Assembly (NCBI RefSeq): GCF_001274875.1
Contig: NZ_CP010899.1
Coordinates: 744,001 to 808,000 of the forward strand
DNA length: 64,000 nucleotides
Origin: Spiroplasma kunkelii CR2-3x
Lineage (GTDB): Bacteria; Bacillota_I; Bacilli_A; Mycoplasmatales; Mycoplasmataceae
Reading direction: 5' to 3'
Positions 50,878-62,302 of this stretch are shown piece by piece. Under the pieces are notes generated by a model, which saw only the letters and a program-made list of their open reading frames with translations, did no database searches and was not told the origin of the DNA. A program made the translations under genes and the position numbers. The number at the start of each line of letters is the position of its first letter. Positions within the stretch are counted from its first letter, which is position 1.

Positions 50878-51358
50878 ATGTTTGGTTATAAAAATATCTT
50901 AGTTGGTGTTGAATCAATTACGTTGGCAACTACCCCGGCATTATTATTATCGAATACAACATTTTTCAATAATACATACAATAAAACTGCACATAATATA
51001 AAACCGAGGAAAAACTAGGAATAACATATCAACAATTTTATCAAAATAATAAATCAAATATTAATCTAACAAATATTAAAAATTTAAAAAATGGGATTAT
51101 TATTTTGTTTACTCACACTTATACTTAAATCATGCTTTATTAACCAAAGTTCAAAATGATTTAGGATAAGTTGGCGGAGTTATTGCAGCCTTATTAAGCA
51201 CAATCCCAGAAATTGTAACTGTCGCGGGAATTGTTGCTGCATTATTAATTGCACAATGATATGTCTGAAATATTCCATCATATGATCAGGGTAATAGTGT
51301 TGGTATTAACTTAATTGAAGTAGTTCCTCAAATTATAACTTCTGTTTGAGCACAATAA
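50878..51358 (+). pseudogene. Secreted hydrophobic protein, broken
   Basis: MFGYKNILVGVESITLATTP after CAGGAG, with TATAAT at 50813. The signal-like start leads to a frame change near 51010 and stops near 51125 and 51167. Then VGGVIAALLSTIPEIVTVAG, a long hydrophobic helix pair, and VVPQIITSVWAQ to 51358. No family recognised. A stem at 51412 ends the transcript. Confidence 0.45.
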
Positions 51359-51407
51359 GTTATTAGTTTATTATTAAAAACAGACAAGGCCCAAATTTAT
51401 TATTTAC

Positions 51408-51440
51408 ACTACTGCTAGTATAAACTAGCAGTTTTTAAAT
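51408..51440 (+). terminator. Terminator
   Basis: CTGCTAGT, four bases, ACTAGCAG, then TTTTTAAATTTATTTTTT. Confidence 0.75.
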
Positions 51441-51465
51441 TTATTTTTTAACTAAATTTAAACAA

Positions 51466-51492
51466 ATAAAAAGAGCACTTTGCTCTTTTTAT
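51466..51492. terminator. Terminator for the minus-strand relic
   Basis: AAAAAGAGCA / TGCTCTTTTT around a short loop; T-rich both ways. Confidence 0.7.
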
Positions 51493-51927
51493 CTTTTATT
51501 TTCAATTTCTTGGTTTTGTTCTTACTGTGTTGCAATATGTTCTTTATAAATTTTTATCGTTTGTTCTTTAGTTAATTTTTCTAATCTTGCTGATTTATAT
51601 ACTACATTTGAGACATGTTTTATTACCCCTGTATAAAAGATTGAATTACCTGTTTGTAATATGTTTTCATTTTTGCTATCAGTTTCAGATTACAATATTT
51701 TCTTTATCTTTATAATTGTGAAAATATTGTAAAACTACCCCATTAAATAATTCATTATAAAAATTTTTAATGTCTGATAGTTCTTCTAAGATTATTATTT
51801 CTTTTAGATTATTATCATTTGAGATAACTTTTTGCTATATTTTATATTTTTCATCTAATTCTGCTTTAAAATCTGCATATTCATTAGCAATAACTTTTAA
51901 ATTATTAATAAATTCGATTCTTTTCAT
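51489..51927 (-). pseudogene. Coiled-coil protein relic
   Basis: MKRIEFINNLKVIANEYADF with TAG after DEKYKI, then KEIIILEELSDIKNFYNELF, a slip near 51690, then VVYKSARLEKLTKEQTIKIY, a TAA, and the end at 51489. Perhaps a former lipoprotein or adhesin component. Not recognised. Confidence 0.45.
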
Positions 51928-51965
51928 TGCAATTTTCTTTAAATATTATTTTTAATTATTATTTA

Positions 51966-52568
51966 TTAAAATGTTTTAACAACTTTTTGAATTTCTTCAT
52001 CATATTGGTCAATTAACTCATCTGGACTTAGGACATTGGTTGGAGCAACTTTCGTTCCTGCAACAAGAATTGGTTTATTAACAGTAGCACCAACAAATTC
52101 TCATGTTCCTTTTAAATATTCGGTGTGATTTCCCCATGGATATCAACCAAAAGGAGCTCCTTGAGTTGTTAAAATTTGTACTTTTAAATTTGTTAATAAC
52201 CCGATTGCATCACCTTTTTTTGCATATTTATATGAAAATGTTTTATCTGCAACTAACACATGATCTAAGTAATTTTTCATTAAGCCAGAAACATTAAAGT
52301 TGTTCATTGGACATACAACAATAACTTTTTGCACTTCTTTTAATTGATTAATATAAACATCAGTATCCTCTGCATTAAAATAAGTGCCAAAATTATCACG
52401 CGTAAGTGTTTTAAGGGCCATTGGGGTTTCGTTTAAATCTAAAAGAATAATTTCATCGTTTGCATTTGCTGCTTGATAATATTTAAGAAAACGAGCTGCT
52501 AAAGCTTTTGAATATGATTTTTCATTAGGACTAACCGTTCCATAAATTACTAATACTTTATTTGCCAT
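51966..52568 (-). CDS. azoR: FMN-dependent NADH-azoreductase-like flavoprotein
   Basis: 200 residues, intact. VLVIYGTVSPNEKSYSKALA (phosphate-binding start of the flavodoxin-like fold), VVCPMNNFNVSGLMKNYLDH (substrate/FMN loop), LLTNLKVQILTTQGAPFG. AzoR-type enzymes reduce quinones and azo dyes with NADH. AAAGGAACG before the ATG. Confidence 0.85.
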
Positions 52569-52599
52569 GATTATCGTTCCTTTCTTGTTTTATTTTATC

Positions 52600-53345
52600 A
52601 TATTTTATTCTCTAAATTAATTAATAATATTGTTAGGAACTGTTGAAAATGATAATTTTTGATAATTTAAAAAATTTAACAAAATTTTTAAAATAGCAAA
52701 TCATTTTTAGCATTTTAATAATTGGCATCGTGTAATAGAAGTGCAAATTAATAAATTTTGAAATAATTATGTTGTACTTTTTTTAAATTTAATATGTGGA
52801 ATATCTGCTGCTCATCGCACAGCATATTGATATATTTTTTTAATTTCTTTTAGTTGTTTTATTTTTTTAATAGTTTCTTCATAATTTTTTCCCTAGCTTT
52901 TTATTTTATATTAAATAAATATTTTTTAAAATATACTATTCATCTTCTTCTGATCCAAACATTGCTTATTCACAACAAGCACAACATAATTCACCACCAC
53001 CCCGCGCTAATACAATCACAAGGTTCTAAATCATGTTCTATTGCAGTTTCTTCTGACCAATTTTTGCATTTTCTTTGGAATAATTATTCCTCCAAACTGT
53101 TATATTTATGTGGTTCATCTTCAACAATATTATTTCCATCTCTTCAAGATTCAGCAAGTGCTTCATTTACTAATTTTTTAATTGTTTCCATTTTGGGCCT
53201 CTTTTAATTCTTCATAAACCATTTTTAATGTCTCATGTGCCATTTTGTTAGATCATTTTTGAAATCATCACCACAGATTTGTTTTACTTGTTCTATTTGT
53301 TTAACAATATTATTAATTTTTTCCATATATTAAATACTCCTTTGC
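52600..53345 (-). pseudogene. Eroded small genes, element-end motif
   Basis: From 53325 down: MEKINNIVKQIEQVKQICGD ends quickly; an overlapping MAHETLKMVYEELKEAQNG; then METIKKLVNEALAESWRDGN with a stop after NSLEE and CDCISAGWW beyond. Near 52830 AVRWAADIPHIKFKKS, then the reversed motif TTGCACTTCTATTACACGATGC at about 52728-52752. I read it as dead accessory genes with a plectroviral or IS edge. Confidence 0.4.
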
Positions 53346-53365
53346 TTAAAATATCTTTTTAACGA

Positions 53366-53390
53366 TAAAAACCACCTTAGTGGTCTTAAA
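53366..53390 (-). terminator. Weak hairpin
   Basis: AAACCACC, three bases, GGTGGTTTT-like pairing (ACCACCTTAGTGGT). Lies between relics and the adhesin gene. Confidence 0.4.
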
Positions 53391-53541
53391 TATATATGGT
53401 ACCTTACATCATATAATAGTCAGTTTACGAAAAAGAAAAATACTATATTAATAATACATAAAAAAGCACGATAATGCTTTTATCAAATTAATTCCAAATT
53501 TAAATTAAATTAACAATTATTTTTCTGTTATCTCAATACTT

Positions 53542-56517
53542 CTAGCGGATTCTTTTTTTAAATCGAAAGTAAAATCATACTCCACCAATTATTATTCCAA
53601 TTATTGGAATAATAATAACTGGTAATAATCATCGCAAGTATCTTTTATCAGAACCATTATTTGAATTATCTTCCGGAATAATTGGTTTATTAGGATCAAT
53701 TGGATCAATTGGTCCTGGAGGAATATCTGGAGGAACAATTGCATTAACATCATTTTCAAGACTAAATGATGTCATTCCGGTTGTTAAATCACTAGCATTA
53801 TTGGCATATAAAAAAATAGTTATTTTCTTTGTTTGTGTTGTATTATCTAAAAAGTCTTTAAAAAAAATATCATCAAAATATCCAGGAACATTATTATCGT
53901 TATCATCCTCAGGTGGGATGTTATTAATTGAAATGCCATAATCTTGATTAAAAACTAATTGCGAATATTTTGGATATAAACCTTTATTAATATTACCAAT
54001 AATTCATTGTTTTATTTTTTCAACAGTATAACCTTCAAAATTATATTTCCCATTTTTAAAATTAATTTTTGATAAATCAACTACTTTTTCGGGGTCATAA
54101 TTTTTTAAATTTTTAATGCTTCCCTTTGCTTCCCCAATTAGTAATGATGATAACGGTTTTGCTTTAATTTTAATATAAAGATATTTTGGGCTTGTTGTGT
54201 TATATAGCAATGGTTGTAAAGCATCTGGGTTACTACTAATATCAAACCCATCTTTCGTAACAACCGCATAGTCATTGCCTAAAACAGCACCGCTTACTTT
54301 TTGATTAATATAATTTTGGGCATAAGCTAGGACTAAGGTACGGATTTTAGTTGTGTCAATTTCATTCATTTTAATTGTTGGGAAATTTCCTGAAATATCA
54401 TAATAATTTGCTGGATTTGGATCGGGAGGAACTTTTTGGGCAATAATATCACTAGCATATTCTTTTCAGTAACTAGCTACTTGTTCATAGTTTAAAGCTA
54501 ACATTTGTTCAGTATTTAATTTTTTAATATCAACTAAATAATTTTTTAAATGCATTCCATGCATAGTTGATCAAAATTCAACCGCTTGATTATTGTTAAT
54601 AATATCTAAAAAGCGAGGATATTTATTTTGATATTCTACACCAATAATCACATACTTTTGGGCAGTTGTTAAATCTGCCATTGTTACAGTATAATGTCAA
54701 ATTCCAGTATCTGCTCAATAATTACCTGTTTGATCAGATTGAATTTGTTGGTTTTTTTGACGATTGGTAGGATTCGCAACCCCTAATAAATTGTTAGCAT
54801 TAACAGCACGGCGATAAACTGAATTAATATTGACATCATTAAAAACTTGGTTCACTCCCATTTCGGAAATTGAACCTTCTGCAATAAAACCTAAGTCATA
54901 ATCTTGTGGATTTTTCTTTGGGTCAATTACTTCTCCATTTTTATTTAAAGGGTCAAGTGGCGTTGGCACTTCTGACTTATGTTTAACTCACAAAATTTGT
55001 GTTTTAGTTCCAGTGTTTGGATTAATTTCCGAGTCATATTTTGGATTGGGCTTACCATCTGGTAAGGTCTTTTTCACCAGTTCGGCTTGATCAGGATTAT
55101 TATTTGGATCTCAAGCATATCATTTTAATTGTAGATTAGGAACAAGGGTTTCAATAACAATTTCAACGGTATATTTTTCTTGATAAGCTCTATCCTCATA
55201 GTAAATATCAATTAAATAAGTATTTTGGTTATTTTTACCATTAATGCGGGTGTCTTCTAACGTTGCACTAAATTTATTATCTAGTACTGAAACTGGTTGA
55301 CCATTAATTTCAACATATTCCGGATTAATTGTTCCATCATCAGCTTGCTTTAAAGCATCAAATTCCATTCCCACTGAAGTATAATAACGATATTTTCCAC
55401 CATAACTTTTAGCAATATTTGGCGGTACTAATGTTTCAGGTTCATCAGTAACCATCCCCTTTGTTGAATCATTTTTATCGACAATTTTTCCTGGAATAAT
55501 ATGTAATCGTTTTGAAATTTCATTTACTCAATAGCCACTACTTAAGCGAATATTAATTGGAGTTAAAAATTCTCATACTTCTTGTTGGGTAGTTTCTGGG
55601 TCACGAAATTTAATTAAAGTTGTTGCTTTTCGGGTTTGATCAGAAAAGGCCGGTGGTAAAATAAAATTTTTTCAACTACTATATTCATTACCTAGTTGTT
55701 CTCTTATGATTTCATTTAATTTTGTTGGTAAATCATTATCCTGACCCGACGGATCATTAATATTACGAGCATCTGTTAAACTACCAGAATAATCCGATGT
55801 AAAATCTAATGTCTTACTTAAGGCAGCATTTAATTTATTTTTTAATTTATTAGCATCATGAATAGAATTAAAGGTTAATGATTTAATGTTTACCCCTGCT
55901 CCAGCACTTGTTGGTTTGTCATTTCCTCCAGCAACAACGACAATATAAACATAAAAATAAAACATATTTCCACTAACTTGATAATCTCAAGCAATTCCTT
56001 CATGAGTATTGGTATCATCGCTAAAAATTTTACTATAAACTGCTAAAAAATCATTTCAATCAGTACTCCAACCCCTATCTGCTCCACGTGAATTAACTTG
56101 CCCAATAAAAGAACTATAGTTATCTGGGTAAGCACTACTTTTATTTTGGATCTTTTTGGTTATCGTATTATTATAATCACTATGATGAAAAAAACTTAAA
56201 CTAAAGTCAATGTTAATTGAATTATAATAATTAAAAAATTCATTGTTATTGTTGGCATATTGTGAAATATCAATCGCATATTCATATCGTTTAACAGCTG
56301 ATTGTTGTTGGCGAACTTGGTAATTGTAAAAACCATTATTAAAAGTTTTTGTAAAAGTTGGATAAATTGGAGCAACAGATTTTGTTCGCATTAGGTTTAT
56401 ATTATTCATTGCATAATTATCTTGTTGTAACTTGTTACTTTGGCTTTGAAAATAATAATATGTCATTGAATTTGGAAATAATGTACTTGCCAGCAATAAT
56501 AAAACAATTGCTCTCAT
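53542..56517 (-). CDS. Large membrane-anchored surface protein, adhesin-like
   Basis: 991 residues in one frame with many UGA Trp codons. Signal MRAIVLLLLASTLFPNSMTY; a long extracellular part rich in Asn, Tyr and Thr with internal similarity (KSYGGKYRYYTSV, TYLIDIYYEDRAYQEKYTVE); then a Pro/Asp linker (IVPPDIPPGPIDPIDPNKP), one membrane helix near 958-982 (LRWLLPVIIIPIIGIIIGGV) and a basic tail FRFKKRIR. This plan matches Spiroplasma adhesion-related surface proteins (ScARP/P89 type). I did not find clear sarpin repeats, so the subfamily is open. Confidence 0.65.
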
Positions 56518-56854
56518 TTTTCCTTTCCAAAATTTAAATTAAATAACATAATAAGTAATTACTATTTTAATTAGTTAATATAAATGTTATTTAATTTAAA
56601 TTTTTATAACTAATTATCATTTACCAAGTAATATTTAAACATGGTCATATATATCTTAGATGTTATCATATTTTTAATTTTAATTTCACATGAAATTAAA
56701 TTTTTATTTTAATTACATATAAAAATAATGATTTTAATGAATTATTATTAAAGTTAACAATTCCTAATAATATTATAATCAATATAGTTATGATATTCGC
56801 AAAAATAGCTGGTGGTGTTTTATCCTTATTTTATAATTTGTATTGTCAACCTAA
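56518..56854. other. Intergenic region upstream of the adhesin
   Basis: Very AT-rich, no gene except a 26-codon frame MIFAKIAGGVLSLFYNLYCQ (56790-56870, plus) at the viral joint, probably accidental. The adhesin promoter should lie here. Confidence 0.3.
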
Positions 56855-57178
56855 ACTCTATCGGTAAAATCTAAATTTTTAAATGTTAAAACTTTAACTT
56901 TATCATCTTCTAACGGATAATTACTATAAATTTCATCTGTCAATAATTTCATAGTTTGCAATAAATAAGTTAAAAGTAATGTTTTACCAGTTCCTAATTT
57001 ACCAATAATAACTGATAACAGATTATCTCAAATAAACTGAACTAACCGAAAAGCGTTTAACTGATAAAAAATATTTTTTCACAATCATCACACAAAATAA
57101 ACACACTGCAAAGCAAACAACAATCAAAATACCAAACCAACACAATATAAAGAAATTATCCAAAATAATATATCAATT
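56855..57178 (-). pseudogene. Zot-like assembly ATPase fragment
   Basis: Matches 43550-43880: FWIISLYCVGLVFWLLFALQ, GKLGTGKTLLLTYLLQTMKL, then KVLTFKNLDF and a stop at the joint. Both ends missing. At 57178 it abuts IS30 flank sequence. Confidence 0.8.
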
Positions 57179-57350
57179 AAATGCATCAAGTATATTCAAA
57201 CAGCAAATTTTGTCTCTTGTTAATTTGATGATAACATCATTTAAAATAAATGCAACTCTTTTTTAAAAAAATAAAATATTTTATAAATATAGCTTAATTT
57301 AACCATATTTAAGCACACTAAAAAGGATTTATTAAGTAATTTTAATAAAT

Positions 57351-58334
57351 TTATTTAATATTCTGTAAAAATATATCTTTTGCACTTATTCAATTTAAAC
57401 AGGGCCGTATTTTTTCATTAATTACATCATTAACTACTCAATTTAATTTTTTCTGACTAACTTTATTAAAATCAGTTCCCTTATAAAATCAATGTCTTAA
57501 TTCACTATTCATATATTCAATTAAAGGTTTTTGACGAAGTTTACCAGCATCACAAAAATATATTTGTGTTTCAGCGAATATTTCTAATTCTCTTCATTTA
57601 TAAAATTCTCTTCCTCTATCAGTTATTATTCCTTTCATTTTCCCAATTAAATTATTTACTTTAACTAATTCTTTAAACTTTTCAAAAACCTCATTAGCAG
57701 TATTATTTTCTAATTTTATTGCAAAGTATTTTTTACTTGATTGTTCTATTAAAACTAAAAGAGAAGATTGATGGTTTTTTCCAACAACAGTATCCATTTC
57801 AAATCATCCAACATTAGAAAATTTATTTTCAATGTTTCAAATTGATTTAAAATTAGTTAATTGACCACGATTATCTTTTTTTCCTTTTGTTTTAAATTTT
57901 TTACCCCTATATCGTAAATTTTCTTTTTTTAATCCAAACTCACCCAAACGAACTCATTTATAAAAAGTTTTAACACAAGCAGGAAATTTAACATTAAATT
58001 TAAAAAAATAACGATAAATAAGTTGCTCAGGTGTATCACGATATTTATTAAATCTAATTTGAATAAAATTTAATTGTTCTTCTGTAAATTCAGGTAGTTT
58101 TTTAATACATTTTTTTCGTTTTTTATAATAATCTTTATGTGCTTCAACTGCTGTATAATCTTCTATTTTTTTAAATCGATTAATTTCTCTTTTAACAGTA
58201 TTAATTCCACGATTTGTTTGTCGTGCTATTTCTGACATATTAATTGTTCCATTTTTCTTTTTACAAGCATTAGAAGATAATAAATCCTCAAATAAATCTC
58301 GTTCATCATATTTTACATGTGTATAATCTTTCAT
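57351..58334 (-). CDS. IS30-family transposase type A, intact
   Basis: 327 residues, start MKDYTHVKYDERDLFEDLLS at 58334 behind TTGGAGAC. Helix-turn-helix INTVKREINRF at about 40-50; catalytic DDE: MDTVV (Asp near 185), IITDRG (Asp near 240), PLIEYMNSELRHWF (Glu near 276). Ends AKDIFLQNIK. No stop or slip in table 4, so it is the only copy in the window that could move. Sequence downstream (57180-57340) is shared with 13640-13830. Confidence 0.9.
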
Positions 58335-58651
58335 ATATTTTGTCTCCAATCTTTTTAAAGTTATTTATACACTATTTTTTAAAAAACTATTGACAATTAT
58401 TTTTAAAGTTATAAAATTATAATGTAAACAATTAGTAATTTTTGTCTATTAAAACTGTTTATATCAAAAAAAAGAAAGTAATTAAGTTTACTTTCTTTTT
58501 ATTTTGATGTAAAATAAACATAATAAAAATAATATTAAGTTCTTTAATACATTTTGTTAAGTTTTTAGTTCTTGATAAGTTTTATATTACTCTTTTATTT
58601 AAACATATTATTTAAATAATAGCAATTTTAATATGCAAAAAGAAGTAAAAA
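58335..58651. promoter_or_regulatory. Divergent region: transposase / phage module B
   Basis: Contains a hairpin AAAGAAAGTA / TACTTTCTTT (58472-58499) and a decayed palindrome TTTTATTTAAACA-TAT-TATTTAAATAATA (58590-58619). The block before the 112-aa gene (CAATTTTAATATGCAAAAAG) matches the one before the 135-aa gene at 27155. Confidence 0.55.
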
Positions 58652-58990
58652 ATGGTAACTTTTAAGACTATTTCAGGGAAAACTAAGGACTTTTTGAGGA
58701 AAAAAGGAGACAAATTAAGTAATAAAAGAGCATATTTATACTATTTAAAACTACCATTTGATAATTGAAAAGATGAAATTGATACAAAAACTGCTGATTT
58801 TATTGAAGATATGATAAATAAATTAGAAATAGAATTGGAATTGGCTTTATTAAATGACAAATATGGCGGGGGTAAAAAGTTATATGTTGAGAAATATGTT
58901 AAAGATATAAATGTTTCTAACTCTAATATTGTTATTCAATTTTATAAAGAAGAATTACCTAAAATAAATGAGGTAATTAAAGATGCTTAA
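58652..58990 (+). CDS. 112-aa protein of phage module B
   Basis: MVTFKTISGKTKDFLRKKGD; hydrophilic, helical, one UGA Trp. Stands where module A (26748-27155) has its 135-aa gene and under the same kind of upstream region, but shows no sequence similarity to it that I can see. Function unknown. Confidence 0.55.
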
Positions 58991-59021
58991 ACACTTTTTA
59001 CATTATTATAAATAAATATTT

Positions 59022-59275
59022 TTATTATTTTTGTTATTTTCTTGTAATCTTTAAAATGTCTGTGGTATACTACACTTTATTAAAAAATGATATTATTAGC
59101 TGTTAAACCGAAAAAATATAATAAATCACAGATGGAGAAAATAGGTTAATTTTTAATTTTAAAGATACTATCTGATGAATAATGCAATTAAAAAAATCGC
59201 TCTAATAAGCGATTAATTTAATTTGTATTTAATTACTTTATTTATAATTTTTATAAAAAATAAGCTTTTTTTCGA
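59022..59275 (+). repeat. Plectrovirus promoter joined to a 190-bp repeat
   Basis: TTTTTGTTATTTTCTTGTAA and GTGGTATACTAC (promoter-like, compare 44411) lead into a segment nearly identical to 16512-16740, including one arm TACTATCTGATGAATAATGC and a hairpin AATCGCT/AGCGATT. Confidence 0.7.
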
Positions 59276-59575
59276 CTACCAAATTTTTTTACTTAAAATT
59301 TCTCTTATATAATTTACAACTTTTTTTGAAATTATTAGATATTTAATAGATTTTTTACGCTTTCGTTTATAATCTTTATGTGCTTTTTCAGGATCATATT
59401 CTTCTTTAAGTTTTTTAGCCTCTAATCTAATTGTATTAGGGCTTTTATTCATTACTTTTCCTATTTTAAAATAATTAGGTATACCATTTTTATTTTTAAA
59501 TATTTCGCATTCTAAATATTCTTTTAATTTATATCTTTCATCAAGAATAAAATGTTTATATTTTTTCTTTTTCAT
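59276..59575 (-). pseudogene. IS30-like transposase type C, N-terminal fragment
   Basis: MKKKKYKHFILDERYKLKEY with a helix-turn-helix SPNTIRLEAKKLKEEYD and a basic end; stops after 99 residues where the repeat 59022-59275 starts. Only distantly like types A and B. The catalytic domain is missing. Confidence 0.7.
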
Positions 59576-59804
59576 AAGATTTGTTCAATCATTTCTTAAT
59601 ATATATTTATGCATTAAAATTAAAATTTTATTGACATTTTATTAAAATATGTTAAGATGATGATGTAATTTAATACAAGTAGAATTATTCAACCCTTAAT
59701 CTCTTGTTTAAAAATTACTAAGAATAAAGACTTGCAAAAGTCTTTTTTTATTTTACTTTTTGATATTTTTTTGTAGAATGGTGATGACAAAAGAGGTAAA
59801 AAAG
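59576..59804 (+). other. Intergenic with terminator
   Basis: AAGACTT, three bases, AAGTCTT then TTTTTATTTT (59729-59756) is a plus-strand terminator. No gene. Confidence 0.5.
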
Positions 59805-59957
59805 ATGGCAAAAGTGGGAATTAATTGGTGAAAAGATGCAAAAAAGCGGAATATTGATGTAAAAATAAGTAAATTTGATGATTATTGTATACAAAATAAT
59901 TACAAACTTGCTACAAAAGAAACCTTATTAATCTTTTGTGAATTAGAAGAAGATTAA
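59805..59957 (+). CDS. 50-aa protein of phage module B
   Basis: MAKVGINWWKDAKKRNIDVK; AGAGG upstream; ends FCELEED. Precedes a terminase-small-like relic, so it is likely part of the packaging operon. Confidence 0.45.
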
Positions 59958-60163
59958 TATGCAAGTCTTAAAAATAGCAATATTATTGCTTATAATACCT
60001 TAAAAATGAAAATACGAATATTAGAAAATAATATAAAATTATATCTCTTAAATGAAACTAAGGGGATGTATAAGTATATGCACAGTATTATGGCAGTGAA
60101 AATGAAACTGAAATAAATTATACTCCACCAGTAATTAATATAACGAATGGTCGTGATATATAA
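59958..60163 (+). pseudogene. Terminase small subunit-like C-terminal relic
   Basis: ASLKNSNIIAYNTLKMKIRI, then after a slip near 60080 YYGSENETEINYTPPVINIT and GRDI-stop with TAATG overlap to the next ATG. The PPVINIT end followed at once by a P-loop protein is the usual small/large terminase layout. Confidence 0.45.
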
Positions 60164-60720
60164 TGGCAATGTTATATGAATATAGTTATCTCACTAGAAT
60201 AGTAGTTATTTTATTAAATAATACAGAATATATAGCAAATAAGATTAATTTAGCAGGTAGTCGTAAAGCGGGGTAAAACATATTCTATTGATGAATTAAT
60301 AGCATTATTAAGTTGTGTAGTATTAGCACATAAAGATAAAAAAATAGCAATATATGGTTTTCGGCTAAATAGTGCTGATACTGATGAAATGCAATAAGAT
60401 ATTCAAGATGCATTATATAAAATAGGTTTAATTCTTAATCCTACTAAAAAATGAAAAGGTGATCATTATCAATATAATGCTAGGTTTAAAAAACCTACTT
60501 GATTATTTCCTAATGATAGTTTTATTAAATTACAAGGAGCAAGAAAAAGTAATTCATCGCAAGTATATGTATTTAACAACGGCGATTATTTTTTTTTAAC
60601 ATCACCTACACCTAAAACTATGACTGATGTATTAAACATTTTACTAGTGAATCATTAAAAACAGTAGAAAACTATATGACATCGGCCAATAATTACTTTA
60701 AAAGAGTATAACAATTTGTA
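60163..60720 (+). pseudogene. Phage terminase large subunit relic
   Basis: MAMLYEYSYLTRIVVILLNN. Walker A is AGSRKAGKT but an extra G (60277-60280) shifts the frame inside it; the continuation is YSIDELIALLSCVVLAHKDK, KIAIYGFRLNSADTDEMQ then TAA. Next DIQDALYKIGLILNPTKKWK, WLFPNDSFIKLQGARKSNSS. After YFFLTS the DNA for TPKTMT is identical over 21 bases to the plectroviral coat gene (41845-41865), so the end is a recombination joint. Confidence 0.6.
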
Positions 60721-60761
60721 GATAAAATGTTATAAAATAATATTTTTATAAATATTTAATT

Positions 60762-60800
60762 AAAAAAGTGCTATTAAGTTAATCTTAATAGCACTTTTTA
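60762..60800. terminator. Strong bidirectional terminator
   Basis: AAAAAGTGCTATTAAG and CTTAATAGCACTTTTT, 16-bp stem, five-base loop. It ends the helicase operon on the minus strand. Confidence 0.88.
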
Positions 60801-62294
60801 ACTAATTGTCTTTTCGAAAATAGTTTGAATATTATTTAATAAGTTTCCTTTAATATATGTTAATTCATTATCTAATAAATGACAACTAGTTTTAACATCA
60901 TATCATAGGACATGGTCATTAATTGTTGTTTTTTTAAAGTTAATTTTATTAATATTTTTTTTTAATAATTCTAATAGTTTATCACTTTCCAAATGATCAA
61001 TAATTAAATTAATTGCTTGTTGATTTGAAATAAATTTATATCCTTCAAAAAAGTTAATAAAATTCATTGCATATTCTTCTTTTCATTTTGGGTTTGTTGA
61101 AAAAATATAATCTTTAAATTCAAATAAATGCATTTTTTGATTAAATGATCAATAAAAAGATTTAATTTGACTAATAACTTCTGGAATAATTTGTAATTTT
61201 TTTTCATTAACATTAAAAATTGAACTTAAAAATTGCATAAATAAATTAAGAATAATTTTTTCAGCAGCAATTTTAACTTCTTTATGATATTTATCAAGGT
61301 TCTTTTGAATTAAAGGAACATCATAAAATAAATTATAATCAATTAAAAAGGTATACTTAATCCGGTTTCGTAAATAATTATCATACAAAGCTTGATAAAT
61401 TTTTTTATTCACAATTACATTATTATAATAATTTGTAATTAATTTATCATTAATTGGTAAAGATAATAAATAATCAATAAAAAACTTATTCAACCCTTGA
61501 TACTGAAACGACCTAATTTGATGATATGATAAAAAATATTTTCGATATTGACTAATACTCATTTTTCGTCAAATTGCTTCAAAACTAGTTGGATTAGAAA
61601 AATCAAATGTTAACTTTTCTGATTTAACAGTTGTTCATTCCGAAGGTTCTTCGTCAATTGGTTCAGGGTCATCTTTTAAAATAATATTCCGTTTTGTTGG
61701 GTCAATATAATTATCGTCATCATTTGTCATAATATGTTGTTTGTTAAATTTAAAATATTTTTCTTCATTAGAAGAATTATTAACTATTAAATCAGGAATA
61801 TCATGTAAAGCAATTACAGGTTTTTCCTTTTCATTTTTAATTGGATATAATAACTGAATAAAATTGAGATACCGGTCTGAGAAAGATAGACTACTAAAAT
61901 CAATTGTTTTGCGTTGTGATGTTACTTTTGCTGTTGGTTCAGATTTTTCTTTTTGTTCAAAATTAGAACTTAACTTCGCAATTGACTTTGTTGAAGGCGA
62001 CACAGATGGTTCAACTATGTCTTCTTTTTCTTGTTCTTGTCGACTAAATGATTCTAATGTTTCATTACCAACATAATGATATCCGCGGAGAAAAATAACC
62101 CGGTTATCTTTTAATAATGTAATAAATTGATTTGCCTGGTCAGAAGTTACGGTTGGAAAATAAGTATGAATTAAATTTAATAATTCTGCTTTAATAATCC
62201 GATTACCATTTTTTGGTAAATATGTTTTAAATAAATATATTTCTAAATCCTTAAGATTTTTTATTTTTTTAATTTTAGTTAAATCAAATTTCAT
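60798..62294 (-). CDS. Helicase-partner protein, 498 aa
   Basis: Unbroken in table 4. Residues 1-75 look like a winged-helix domain (FKTYLPKNGNRIIKAELLNL, ANQFITLLKDNRVIFLRGYH). A charged linker follows (75-230), then a helical region (SISQYRKYFLSYHQIRSFQY) and a C-terminal helical part. The ribosome site GGAGG lies inside the helicase stop region (TAGGAGGCC), so translation is coupled to it. No family recognised. It likely acts with the helicase on nucleic acid. Confidence 0.65.
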
Positions 62295-62302
62295 AAGGCC
62301 TC

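Noticed and set aside
52854-53207. 117-aa plus-strand hydrophobic frame
   Set aside because: Composition is the reverse complement of Lys/Glu-rich minus-strand relics; no start signal.
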